DNA of 64,000 nucleotides from positions 1-64,000 of the forward strand of contig NZ_MTSD02000002.1 in assembly GCF_001995095.2 (NCBI RefSeq), read 5' to 3'. This document shows, one piece after another, positions 26,736-34,437 of this stretch (position 1 is the first letter of the stretch; every line of letters begins with the position of its first letter). The position numbers were made by a program, and so were the translations under genes. The stretch is from Oceanospirillum linum. GTDB lineage: Bacteria; Pseudomonadota; Gammaproteobacteria; Pseudomonadales; Halomonadaceae. The notes beneath the pieces were generated by a model. That model was not told the origin of the DNA. It did no database searches and saw only the letters and a list, made by a program, of their open reading frames with translations.

Positions 26736-28498
26736 AATTAATGTTCAGATCCCTGGCTATCTCTCTGCTAACCTTTTTTTGTGCGCTGGTTAATGCGAAA
26801 GAAAATAACGCTTCTCAGCTCGGCATCCACCTCTCTCAGTGGCAGGTGTTGGATTCTGCTGAGCCTTTGCCAGAATCTGAATGGCAATCACTCCAGAATT
26901 GGCATCCCCCCATCTGGCAGATTCCAAATCTGAAAAGTCGTTGGTTTAAGGCCCATTTCCAGGTCGGATGGCACCATAAAACAACATCACTGGCGATTAC
27001 TCTTGGGCCTTTGTTTTCTTCTGCGGAAGTCTTTGTTAACGGGGTTCGTATCAATTCATTCTCTGATGGAAAGCTAAAGCATTTTCGTCGCTCTCAGACT
27101 CAGATCCATCCTCTGCCCAGCCAAAGATTATGGTACAGTTTTTTAGATTTTCAAAAAGACAATGAGCTGCTGATTCACTTACGAAGTGATAAAGAGCCTC
27201 TCACGATCAACCCCGATACTGTCATTATCAACAACTATGACTTTCTGGCGCTTAAAGCAAAAGATTCTGACACCCTTCTGAAAATTGCTCAGGGGGCGAT
27301 GATCGGTCTTTTAGTCTCATTTGGGCTTTTTTCTCTGTTTTTACGGGCGGTGGGCTTTAAGGAGCGCGATAACACTCTATTTGGCCTGTTTGTAACAAGC
27401 GTTGCTCTGATGATCTTATCAAATTCGCTACTTTTACCGGATGAGTTGGGCTATAAACTGGCTCATTCTGCTTTGCCCTGGATGCTTGCGTCACTCTCTG
27501 TTTTTACCCTTGCCGGTCTCTACTCCGAACAACAAAAGCTTTCTCAGCGGGCCAAAGGACTACTGCTATTTAACTTACTGATACTCATCCTGCTTATACT
27601 TGGGACACCGATCAGCCCTGAAACAGAGGCTCTGAAAGCGCTTTGTCTTCTTTCTTATATTGGGGTATTGGCCGAAGTTTACTGGCAGAAAATATGGCAC
27701 AAACGCTTACTGAAACTGGAAAATATGGGAGTACTGCTGGTTCTTGTTGGTGCTGCATCAGATCTGTTTTGGGCACTGGATTACAGCCCTGTTAACTCTT
27801 TAGCGCTATCTCTTTTTTTTGTTGCCTTTAACCTGCTGTTTAATGTTGCTCTTCGTTTCAGGCAGATGGCCAAGTCTCTGTTAACCCTGTCAAATCGCCT
27901 GGTATCGATTCGTGAGATTGAACGAGCCCGCCTGACCCGGGATATACATGATGGTGTTGGTCAAGGCTTGTCTACGCTGAAGTTACTGATCAACCTGAAC
28001 GCAAAAAAACTGGAACCAGAGCTGAGCGAAACACTTCAGACCGAAGTAGCGATCACATCGAATACACTCAAATCTGTAATTCGTAATTTGAAGCCAATTG
28101 AGGTGGCTTCCGGCTCGCCAACACAATCCATCATCAGTTTAGCGACACATAACTGTGATCTGGCCAATATCAGATTGAAGGTCAACAAGCAGGACAATGT
28201 CAGGTTATCAAAGGAGTCTGCCTACCAGGTTTACCGGATTGCGCAGGAAGCTCTTAATAATGCCATTAAACACAGTGAAGCCAGCTGTATCACTCTGAGT
28301 CTGGAAGCGGATACCCACCACTTTGTTGTGACTATTATGGATAATGGAAAAGGTGTTGGTCTGGGCCAGTCTCAGCATGACAGCTATGGCATGAATTCCA
28401 TGCAGGAGCGAAGCATGATTATCGGAGCAGAAATAAGTATCCGCAACCATGCAGAGCAAGGCACCCTTGTCTGTTTAGAGGTTCCCTACAATGATTAA
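26732..28498 (+). CDS. Histidine kinase with periplasmic domain and 7TM (7TMR-DISM), NarL-type
   Basis: A 588-aa sensor kinase. A signal peptide (1-22) precedes a ~170-residue periplasmic domain resembling the 7TMR-DISM extracellular module, then about seven membrane segments (roughly residues 195-390), a HisKA_3 dimerisation helix with the phospho-acceptor His near residue 407 in RDIHDGVGQG, and an HATPase domain (RIAQEALNNAIKHSEA, DNGKGVG). Start ATG 26732 overlaps the stop of the binding-protein gene and its stop overlaps the response regulator start by 8 bp. This order makes a periplasmic-binding-protein / kinase / regulator unit. Confidence 0.87.
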   Translation: MKLMFRSLAISLLTFFCALVNAKENNASQLGIHLSQWQVLDSAEPLPESEWQSLQNWHPPIWQIPNLKSRWFKAHFQVGWHHKTTSLAITLGPLFSSAEVFVNGVRINSFSDGKLKHFRRSQTQIHPLPSQRLWYSFLDFQKDNELLIHLRSDKEPLTINPDTVIINNYDFLALKAKDSDTLLKIAQGAMIGLLVSFGLFSLFLRAVGFKERDNTLFGLFVTSVALMILSNSLLLPDELGYKLAHSALPWMLASLSVFTLAGLYSEQQKLSQRAKGLLLFNLLILILLILGTPISPETEALKALCLLSYIGVLAEVYWQKIWHKRLLKLENMGVLLVLVGAASDLFWALDYSPVNSLALSLFFVAFNLLFNVALRFRQMAKSLLTLSNRLVSIREIERARLTRDIHDGVGQGLSTLKLLINLNAKKLEPELSETLQTEVAITSNTLKSVIRNLKPIEVASGSPTQSIISLATHNCDLANIRLKVNKQDNVRLSKESAYQVYRIAQEALNNAIKHSEASCITLSLEADTHHFVVTIMDNGKGVGLGQSQHDSYGMNSMQERSMIIGAEISIRNHAEQGTLVCLEVPYND

Positions 28499-29126
28499 AG
28501 CGGTCATCGTCGACGATCACGTTATTTTCCAACAGGGTGTTAAAGCCCTGCTTGAAGAGCCCAATCGGATAAAAGTGATCGATATGGCAACCAATGCACC
28601 GGATGCCGAGAGGATCATTATAGGCAAGCAGCCGGATGTTTGTGTGTTGGATATCTCGCTAGCCGATGGTAATGGTATTGAATTAGCCGAACGATTACGG
28701 ATGCGGGGCTATCGTGGCTCTATTGTGATGCTCACCATGCACACAGAGCTGAAGATTTTTAAGCGCGCATCTGCAATCACCAAAATTGATGGCTATGTTC
28801 TCAAGCTCGATGCCTCAGAAGATCTCGTTAATGCCATTATCGGAGCACAACAAGGCCAGAGGTTTGTCAGCCCTGCCATTGCCCATGAGATGGCTTGGCA
28901 AAACTCGCGGCTTGAGCAGGAATCACCGATTTCAATGCGTGAGCAGGAAGTTCTGACACTTGTTGCAGAAGGTCATGGTAGTGATGCCATAGCCTCAAGA
29001 CTTGACCTCAGCAAACGCACCGTTGATAACCACAGAGCGAATATCAAACGAAAACTGGGTTTTAATAACACCGTTGAGTTGATTCGGTATGCGATTGAGA
29101 ATGACCTTCTGATGACGATTAAATAG
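28491..29126 (+). CDS. LuxR/NarL family response regulator
   Basis: A 211-aa regulator. The receiver domain spans residues 1-120 with phospho-acceptor Asp54 in VCVLDISLADG and acidic pocket VDD at 7-9. The LuxR-type helix-turn-helix is at about 145-205 (SMREQEVLTLVAEGHGSDAI, LSKRTVDNHRANIKRKLG). It overlaps the kinase gene by 8 bp and is its partner. Likely target is the divergent amidase-permease operon (inference from position). Confidence 0.92.
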   Translation: MIKAVIVDDHVIFQQGVKALLEEPNRIKVIDMATNAPDAERIIIGKQPDVCVLDISLADGNGIELAERLRMRGYRGSIVMLTMHTELKIFKRASAITKIDGYVLKLDASEDLVNAIIGAQQGQRFVSPAIAHEMAWQNSRLEQESPISMREQEVLTLVAEGHGSDAIASRLDLSKRTVDNHRANIKRKLGFNNTVELIRYAIENDLLMTIK

Positions 29127-29515
29127 CTAACAGGCGCTATAAACCCACTCTGCCCCGGTGCTACAACCTCATCAGGCTTTGACTTTATTTTTGCCAGAAA
29201 AAACAACCAGATTGATCTGAAAGCTGGGTTGATGTGTATAAGGACTTCTTTACGGCGCACACAGAATTGGCTGCTAAGATGTGTTTTATATGAAGAAAAC
29301 TCTTAGGGTGTTAAAATAGAGCGATCTGGATCTCGCAGGCAAGAAGTGGCCCAATGAACGAGATCCCGATTCGTCTCGGGCTTGCTTTACTTAGTTAAGC
29401 TAGACGAGAAAGGTATTTTCTGAAAAATACTTATATGAGTTAAAGAAAAGCCTGCATCTGCTTAGCCCGTCTTGCGGGCTTAATCAGAGACACAACTCGT
29501 TCAAGGAGATTTGAA
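29127..29515 (+). other. Long structured leader region before 43-aa gene
   Basis: About 390 bp without a convincing protein gene. It contains two small hairpins: CCCGA/TCGGG with loop TTCGTC (about 29363-29380) followed by GC then TTGCTTTACTTA, and AGCCCG/CGGGCT with loop TCTTG (29464-29480). A TAAAAT box near 29311 could be a promoter for the small gene. This may be an attenuator or other regulatory leader; I do not match it to a known riboswitch. Confidence 0.4.
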
Positions 29516-29647
29516 ATGGGTTTTATCACAAGCAGCATCGAGTTTCTATCAAATCTGTCCGTTTATCAAACGACATTCGTTGTTATCGCGATAGCTGGTT
29601 TATATCAGCTTGGAATTTATTTTTACGACGCCAAGAAAAAACACTAA
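29516..29647 (+). CDS. Small single-span membrane protein, 43 aa
   Basis: A short gene with a strong ribosome binding site (AAGGAG, 29503-29508, seven bases before ATG). It encodes an N-terminal polar segment, one membrane span (TTFVVIAIAGLYQLGIYFY, about residues 19-37) and a basic tail DAKKKH. A GC hairpin with a run of five T follows at about 29655-29675. I do not recognise the family. It lies at the left edge of the accessory island. Confidence 0.65.
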   Translation: MGFITSSIEFLSNLSVYQTTFVVIAIAGLYQLGIYFYDAKKKH

Positions 29648-29697
29648 TAGAAAATGCCTAGCTTCAGCACAGGCTTTTTACTCTATTCACCAACTGC

Positions 29698-29838
29698 CTA
29701 TTCACCAGAAGGGATCCTTTGGAATTTGCGGAAGGTGTGCAGCTTGCCAAACACTTCTGCGACTTTGAGGGAAGTAGTGCGTAATTCATTGCCATGAAAG
29801 ATGATGGCATCTTGCGGGATCATCAATTGAGTAGCCAT
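29698..29838 (-). pseudogene. Truncated Rha-family phage regulatory protein
   Basis: A 46-aa fragment with AGGAGG five bases before its ATG. The core ELRTTSLKVAEVFGKLH matches the N-terminal pattern of Rha-family phage regulators (T-S-x-x-V-A-x-x-F-G-K-x-H), after which the sequence becomes unrelated (TFRKFQRIPSGE) and stops. A full family member is well over 100 aa. It is read as a phage gene remnant. Confidence 0.6.
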
Positions 29839-30060
29839 AGCGGCCTCCTGTTGTTTTTCGAAGATATCGCCCCATTTCGACGTGAGTACCGGGAGGTTCG
29901 AAACGGTCAACAGTCACCGCGAGCTTATTCCCCTTACGGGTATTTTATTCACTGCCCTTCCGGCCTAAACGCATAATTCTGGCGCAACTAGGCTAGGGAG
30001 TGTGCCAAATTTCAGGTACAAAAAACCAACGCTTACGGGGTTGGGTGGAGTCCGGGTTAG

Positions 30061-30300
30061 ATCAAGAGGTTTCGACGCCTCGGCCCTGAGGATAGGGCTG
30101 AGACAGGGCGAGTGTCAAGAAAAGGTGCGTCCATGATGGACGCATCTGAAAATCTTTTACCGCACTCTGTAATTTTGCAGAGTGTAATTACCGGAATTCC
30201 GGCAGCTTGGCTAAGCAGGAATTTCTGCTTTGGTAATTCAGGAACCTCCACCATGGAGGCTCCTTGTTGAATGCAGTCCTCAGAATTGAGGAGTAGCAAG
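30061..30300. ncRNA. Hairpin-tiled tract, candidate structured RNA beside HEPN gene
   Basis: Consecutive hairpins almost without gaps. GCCCT/AGGGC (30083-30098). TGCGTCCA/TGGACGCA with loop TGA (30126-30144). CACTCTG/CAGAGTG (30163-30184). AATTACC (30186-30192) pairs with GGTAATT (30232-30238) and encloses CCGGAATTCCGG-type palindromic sequence and AAGCAG/CTGCTT (30213-30230), giving a branched unit. CCTCCA/TGGAGG with loop CCA (30245-30259), extended by GGA/TCC. TCCTCA/TGAGGA with loop GAAT (30277-30292). The tract ends 8 bp from the HEPN gene's stop codon. Open frames on both strands here (80 aa minus, 45 aa plus) are likely by-products of the symmetry. Transcription and strand are unknown. 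Confidence 0.5.
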
Positions 30301-30307
30301 AATTGGT

Positions 30308-31195
30308 CTACATATTATTTTTCAATGTATTTATATGTTTGTCTAAAGCTATATAAACCATGTGGGCATAAGCCATAAGGTAGCGGTTAAGATCTTCTAC
30401 AATATTTTTATGATGTCCATGCAGACTAGATCCTTTAATGGGTCTTTCCAAAAGCAGTATTTTATCTTCAAAGTGGTCTCTACCAAAAAAATACAAAATA
30501 TAATTCCTATATTCATCTGCTGTCTGACCCTTTTTTGATAACCCGCATTTATCAAATATTTTATTTGAGAAATCATCCTTGTTTTTGACCCGACCGCCAT
30601 TATGGACAATGATATGCCTAAACATTTCAATCATAGCAATGGCGAATCCAAGATCAATATTAAGACTATTATTCCTCTCAGCATCACTAATAATTGGAAA
30701 AATTTTCTTTAAATCTTTAATTATTGCTTTTGGACCACCTTTTTTTCTTTCAGCCTGTTCCAAAAACCATTTGAAATTTTTCCCTTCAATTTCTTGGAAC
30801 CTTATATTCCCGAAGTCTCCTAAAGGCCATAAATTGTGATCATGATAGGCAGCACATGCGTAGATACCTTCTAGGAAATCTTCAAATTCCTCATACGCCT
30901 CCGCTAATATCCATTGATACTGACGGTTTTTGTGAACGTATGTTGAGAGTTCTTTTTCTTCAATGCTTCGGTCAACATGGCCATAGAAATAATATTCTCC
31001 CGTATCAGCCATTCTGAAAAACATATTATGAAGATCAAAATATTTATTATCTATATCCGGCTGCTTTTCTCTCTCATTCTTATATAATTCTAGAGCCCTA
31101 ATCTCTTTCTTAAAAACGTTATCTGCTGACCTTTGCAACAATGTCAGTTGTATCATTTTTTCTAGAAAATCTTTGAAGATTTTTTCCAGCTCCAT
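30308..31195 (-). CDS. Uncharacterised protein with HEPN-type R-x4-H motif
   Basis: A 295-aa soluble, helix-rich protein, clearly more AT-rich than the flanking core genes. Residues 190-202 read EMFRHIIVHNGGR, so Arg193 and His198 form the R-(N/H)-x3-H pattern of HEPN ribonucleases, with helix-forming sequence around it. HEPN domains occur in abortive-infection proteins and toxins, some of which work with small RNAs. I cannot assign a named family. It lies between phage remnants, with the hairpin-tiled tract immediately downstream. Function as a defence or toxin protein is an inference. Confidence 0.6.
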   Translation of the reverse strand: MELEKIFKDFLEKMIQLTLLQRSADNVFKKEIRALELYKNEREKQPDIDNKYFDLHNMFFRMADTGEYYFYGHVDRSIEEKELSTYVHKNRQYQWILAEAYEEFEDFLEGIYACAAYHDHNLWPLGDFGNIRFQEIEGKNFKWFLEQAERKKGGPKAIIKDLKKIFPIISDAERNNSLNIDLGFAIAMIEMFRHIIVHNGGRVKNKDDFSNKIFDKCGLSKKGQTADEYRNYILYFFGRDHFEDKILLLERPIKGSSLHGHHKNIVEDLNRYLMAYAHMVYIALDKHINTLKNNM

Positions 31196-31326
31196 AGCCA
31201 GCTATCCTTTATTCATTAGAGATGACAAATGCTTTTCAAGACTAACAAACACAGATCAAACCTAACATCCTAATTTAGTACTTCATCACCAACAAAAGCT
31301 CAAACTGCAGCTGTTTCTGCTCCAGA
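31196..31326. other. Non-coding remainder upstream of HEPN gene
   Basis: AT-rich sequence up to about 31260, likely holding the promoter of the HEPN gene, followed by an out-of-frame tail (ending LVMKY at 31275) that may belong to the broken small gene at 31327-31500. Nothing else is recognisable. Confidence 0.35.
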
Positions 31327-31500
31327 TCACCTTCCAGCACCGGCTTTGCCCGTTTCCGGCTGTTCAAACCTGCACCGCAGCTGCTTGCCCGGTTGCGTCC
31401 CTCTTCCAGCCGTTCGGCTGCCCTCAGCCTGTTTGCCACCCAATGCGGGACCAAGCACATTTTCATTTTTCATCAGGGTTGGAATGTATGGTTTATTCAT
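31327..31500 (-). pseudogene. Small hypothetical gene, possibly frameshifted
   Basis: A 57-aa frame starting ATG 31500 with GGAG upstream (MNKPYIPTLMKNENVLGP). It stops at 31327, but the next frame continues smoothly as LEGDLEQKQLQFELLLVMKY to 31275, so a longer protein of about 75 aa may have been broken near 31335. No family recognised. Low certainty. Confidence 0.3.
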
Positions 31501-31599
31501 TGTCCTCTCCAAGACTAAAGTCTGTAGTCCTCTCTTCATCTAAATTGATAGTGTTTCAGGGTCAAAACTGACGCTATCTATCACGACAAGGAGTGGACT

Positions 31600-31842
31600 A
31601 TGTCTCCCCAGCAAGAAGCTGAATTATTCGATCGAATGTTTGCATTGGAAGCCTACGCAATGACTCTTGGCGCATATCTGGCCAACAATGGGCACGATCC
31701 AGCCCACCTTACGGCGACTCTCAACGCAGGTTTGGATCGAATGATTAAAACCAGATCTGATATGCCCGCTGAAAACGAAAGCCGCATTCGCGACCAGTTT
31801 GAAAAAATTGTGTCGTCCATTGCAGCCAGCTCCGTTAATTAA
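31600..31842 (+). CDS. Hypothetical protein, 80 aa
   Basis: A small helical protein with CAAGGAGTGGACT just before ATG 31600. It is rich in Ala, Asp and Glu (MFALEAYAMTLGAYLANNG, then a polar C-terminal helix). No family recognised. It faces the BRO-N gene and the two share a hairpin at 31851-31870. Probably island cargo. Confidence 0.6.
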   Translation: MSPQQEAELFDRMFALEAYAMTLGAYLANNGHDPAHLTATLNAGLDRMIKTRSDMPAENESRIRDQFEKIVSSIAASSVN

Positions 31843-31850
31843 TTGTTAAC

Positions 31851-31870
31851 GCCCGGTGTAACCACCGGGC
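31851..31870. terminator. Hairpin between convergent island genes
   Basis: GCCCGGTG / CACCGGGC, 8-bp perfect stem with TAAC loop, between the 80-aa gene and the BRO-N gene. T tracts are weak (ATTGATT on the plus side), so termination is likely but not canonical. Confidence 0.6.
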
Positions 31871-31875
31871 ATTGA

Positions 31876-32205
31876 TTAACCTGCTAAGCCTATTTCACCA
31901 TGCAAAAACTCCAACATCTTGCACCGGATCGCACTGGCCTTGGGCTGCTTGGCGAGCATCACAATCAGATTCACCCCACGAAATGAAAACATCCGTTTGT
32001 GCTGCAAACCGTGTGAAGTCTTAACCGGCAAAACCTGCGACATATCCGCATCAAACTCATCTTTGTGACGCCGATACAGGTTTAGCACTTCATCAGCGCC
32101 CAGGCTGTAACCCAAGGCATCACCGATGCTTTTGGCTGACGCCCATTGGCCGCCTTCGATCTTTTCAAACTGAATCCCTGTGTCTTTGTAGAATGCGATG
32201 GTCAT
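31876..32205 (-). CDS. BRO-N domain phage protein (short antirepressor-like)
   Basis: A 109-aa protein corresponding to the BRO N-terminal DNA-binding domain found in phage antirepressors: ASAKSIGDALGYSLGADEVLNLYRR, then RMFSFRGVNLIVMLAKQPKA and a C-terminal helix. GGAGG lies just before the ATG. It lacks the C-terminal domain usually present, so it is either a single-domain form or a truncated remnant. Confidence 0.65.
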   Translation of the reverse strand: MTIAFYKDTGIQFEKIEGGQWASAKSIGDALGYSLGADEVLNLYRRHKDEFDADMSQVLPVKTSHGLQHKRMFSFRGVNLIVMLAKQPKASAIRCKMLEFLHGEIGLAG

Positions 32206-32229
32206 GGTTCCTCCAGTAAGTTACAGGCG

Positions 32230-32256
32230 AAAAAAAACCGCCGGATGGCGGTTTTA
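32230..32256 (-). terminator. Rho-independent terminator after HicB-like gene
   Basis: AAAACCGCC/GGCGGTTTT stem with GGAT loop. On the minus strand it is followed by a run of T (complement of the A run at 32230-32237), 40 bp after the end of the HicB-like gene. Confidence 0.8.
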
Positions 32257-32296
32257 GATATTCTGTCTAATATGAAAATTGGTTAGCTTAAGCCTA

Positions 32297-32860
32297 TTAT
32301 TGACCCCGATATTCAGTAATCTGACGTTTAATTCGATGGAACTCATTAACTTCAACACCAGCATGGGCTTCAAGTTCTACATCGTGCTCACCAACAAAAA
32401 CCCTGTAAAAAGGATGACCACCGTTTAAACCAATGAGCAAACACTCATCATCCCACTTAATTGATACGATATTTTCCATGTTTAAATAAATATCATCCTT
32501 GATCCTCAATTGAGCTGACCTCCCCTTTCCTTCTAAGTAGTTAGCCACGGACTGTTTAATCACATCATTGATTGAGCAGCCCTTTTCCAAAGACATCAGA
32601 TATACCTTCTTATGCAACTCTTCTCCTATACGGATATTGAAGCTGCCATTCATTGGCTTATCCGGGACTTTGCCCTGTTCTTCACAGGTTGCAAGATAAT
32701 CATCGACAGCTTCTTCGAATGCAGTTTTTAACCCCGCAATATCCTTGGCCTCATAAGTGACCAGATCGTTCACTGCCTCAATCTTGCCATGTAGAAGTTG
32801 TTGGTTGAGATCAAACTCTACAGATCCTAAATAACCCTTATGCTTCATCATTCCTGCCAC
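32297..32860 (-). CDS. HicB-family antitoxin-like protein with C-terminal extension
   Basis: A 187-aa protein. Residues 4-70 match the HicB partially inactive RNase H-like fold (KGYLGSVEFDLNQQLLHGKI, LVTYEAKDIAGLKTAFEEAVDDYLATCEEQGK) and 75-118 the ribbon-helix-helix DNA-binding part (SFNIRIGEELHKKVYLMSLEKGCSINDVIKQSV). About 70 further residues form an extra domain that typical HicB proteins lack. GTG 32860 has GGAG seven bases upstream; ATG 32851 (MMKHKGY) is the family-like alternative. No hicA gene is visible on either side. It ends at a clear terminator. Confidence 0.75.
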   Translation of the reverse strand: MAGMMKHKGYLGSVEFDLNQQLLHGKIEAVNDLVTYEAKDIAGLKTAFEEAVDDYLATCEEQGKVPDKPMNGSFNIRIGEELHKKVYLMSLEKGCSINDVIKQSVANYLEGKGRSAQLRIKDDIYLNMENIVSIKWDDECLLIGLNGGHPFYRVFVGEHDVELEAHAGVEVNEFHRIKRQITEYRGQ

Positions 32861-32906
32861 GAAATTTCTCCATTACCCATTCATGTCATTACCGAACCAT
32901 ATGCAA

Positions 32907-33413
32907 CTATAATTTAGTTGCAAAAGATTTGTAAGATTCAAGCGGGCAATTTGCCTCCTCCCTCTGCCCCAACACCTTCATGGCATTCAGCGTTGGCAGA
33001 TCCGTCGGTAATCCCAATGCCTCACGCTCTCTAATCTCCCGCGCTTGTTGGTAGAACACTTCCTGATAATCCTTGCCCATCAGGGCCAGTTCATCCTCAT
33101 AGGTGCTGGGGCCTGCTTCAATCCGCAGGATGGCTTCTTTGGTCTCTTTAAGACCATCAATGGCTAACCGGCCTGAGCCGATCCAGCGGCAACGGGGCCA
33201 GGCGTTGGTGGCTTGGTAAAAGTCTCGGGTTGCGCCTTTGGGCAGGGTGACTAAGCCCCTGAACAGCAGTTCTTCCAGCACTAAGCGGAAGATGACGGTG
33301 GCTTTACGGGCGGCAATGATCTTGCGGCGGCCCATAAAGTAACGCCAGTTCTTCCCCAGGCTTGCGCGGGCGGCGCTGTCTTTTTTCATCTTCAGAAGCA
33401 GCAATTTCCACAT
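32907..33413 (-). pseudogene. Lambda-type phage portal protein, C-terminal remnant
   Basis: About 168 codons corresponding to the C-terminal third of lambda-family portal proteins: SARASL, YFMGRRKIIAAR, LEELLFRGLVTLPKGA, FYQATNAWPRCRWIGSGR, and RIEAGPSTYEDELALMGKDY followed by a typical E/R-rich tail. Intact portals exceed 480 aa, and no upstream head genes are present. The front ~15 residues are not phage-like and no convincing start exists. A decayed prophage fragment. Confidence 0.8.
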
Positions 33414-33472
33414 CTAGGTGGTTCGTAACTACCTTATTTTAGCAAGTGATAAAAGTAGAGGTTAAGCAGTCT

Positions 33473-33934
33473 TTAAGTGTGTTTTATATGGGGGATATTA
33501 AGAAGTGCCTGCGTAACCTTTTCGATGTACCGGTATACATAATGGTATTTTTTTTCCCGAACAACGGGCTCTAATTTCTTCCAGTCTAAGTTCAGGTAAT
33601 CATGGATAATTGCATTACGCATACCCACAGCTCCACGAATATCGTTAATATCGGGTTCTATAAGAGCCAGATGCTCATAAACCCGCTCAATACTGGCTCG
33701 GGCTTCCGATGGGACGGGTTTCCCATGAGCTTTCAGGTAGTGCTTGGAGCAACCAATAGCGGATTCAACAATAACCTGTAAACTCCGCTCGACGGCACTG
33801 CGTTCATTGAAGCTCAGTGGCCGTTGCTTCAGCAAGGTGCTGAGCTCATCCAGGCCACTTAGGTATTGCTCAACCTGCTCGGTCAGAGCCATAACATAAG
33901 GTTCAAAATTAAGCTCGATTTTTGAGGTATTCAT
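33473..33934 (-). CDS. hepT: HepT-like HEPN ribonuclease toxin (DUF86)
   Basis: A 153-aa HEPN toxin with the R-x4-H-x-Y motif RNAIIHDY (Arg106, His111, Tyr113). In characterised pairs the MntA partner blocks the toxin by adding AMP to this Tyr. The start ATG 33934 lies inside the end of the mntA gene (26-bp overlap), with GGAAGAG upstream; a longer frame reaching 34024 runs further into mntA and is unlikely. Forms a type VII toxin-antitoxin operon with the next gene. Confidence 0.87.
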   Translation of the reverse strand: MNTSKIELNFEPYVMALTEQVEQYLSGLDELSTLLKQRPLSFNERSAVERSLQVIVESAIGCSKHYLKAHGKPVPSEARASIERVYEHLALIEPDINDIRGAVGMRNAIIHDYLNLDWKKLEPVVREKKYHYVYRYIEKVTQALLNIPHIKHT

Positions 33935-34292
33935 ATCGGTACTCTTCCCATAGCGACCAAACTCTCGACTGCTCAGAGTGTATACGAAGTGGATTAGCAG
34001 ACATGATAATCTCACCTTCTTCAATGATGTTGTAAGCTAAGGGGATCGGGATCTGGTTAATGTCTACAATGGAGATTTTTACGTTGACTTGTTCCATCCA
34101 TTGAAATGCAAGATCCTCTGTGAAATAGGACGCTCGATTTTCGGGTAATGACTGGAAGGCAATGGCCAGATCAAAGTCACTATCAGCATCTGCGGTGCCT
34201 TTAGCTCGTGAGCCGTATAGCCATACAACTTCGATGCTGGCATCTGACTCAGCCAGTTTTTTTAGTGCATTAAGCGTATGCTTCTGATTCAT
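33909..34292 (-). CDS. mntA: MntA-like minimal nucleotidyltransferase antitoxin
   Basis: A 127-aa minimal nucleotidyltransferase. The family signature GS-x10-D-x-D is complete: Gly27-Ser28 (YGSRAKG) and Asp39/Asp41 (SDFDLA). It is upstream of and overlaps hepT, the usual antitoxin-first order. Likely inactivates HepT by AMPylation. First gene of the pair; promoter presumably in the ~100 bp before the tRNA terminator. Confidence 0.87.
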   Translation of the reverse strand: MNQKHTLNALKKLAESDASIEVVWLYGSRAKGTADADSDFDLAIAFQSLPENRASYFTEDLAFQWMEQVNVKISIVDINQIPIPLAYNIIEEGEIIMSANPLRIHSEQSRVWSLWEEYRYEYLKNRA

Positions 34293-34397
34293 AACCCAAC
34301 TCCTGGCAACTCAGATCCATTCTATCTTTAATAGGATATTTGTGTCACAAAACAGCCCCTGGTTCCAACAGAAGTTGGCCCCAACATATCCCCAACG

Positions 34398-34432
34398 AAA
34401 AAAGCCCGTAACTCTGGGAGTTACGGGCTTTT
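34398..34432 (-). terminator. Terminator of tRNA-Val transcript
   Basis: Perfect 15-bp stem (AAAAGCCCGTAACTC / GAGTTACGGGCTTTT) with TGG loop at 34400-34432. On the minus strand it follows the tRNA directly and ends in a run of six T. Confidence 0.9.
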
Positions 34433-34437
34433 AAATT

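Noticed and set aside
30057..30299. 80-codon minus-strand frame, and a 45-codon plus-strand frame (MMDASENLLPHS...) in the hairpin tract
   Set aside because: Dense inverted symmetry makes readable frames on both strands. Neither has a clear ribosome binding site or family. I kept the region as a structured element, but a small protein gene is not excluded.
33935..34024. Longer hepT start reaching 34024
   Set aside because: It would overlap mntA by over 110 bp, while ATG 33934 begins the family-like sequence and has a ribosome binding site.
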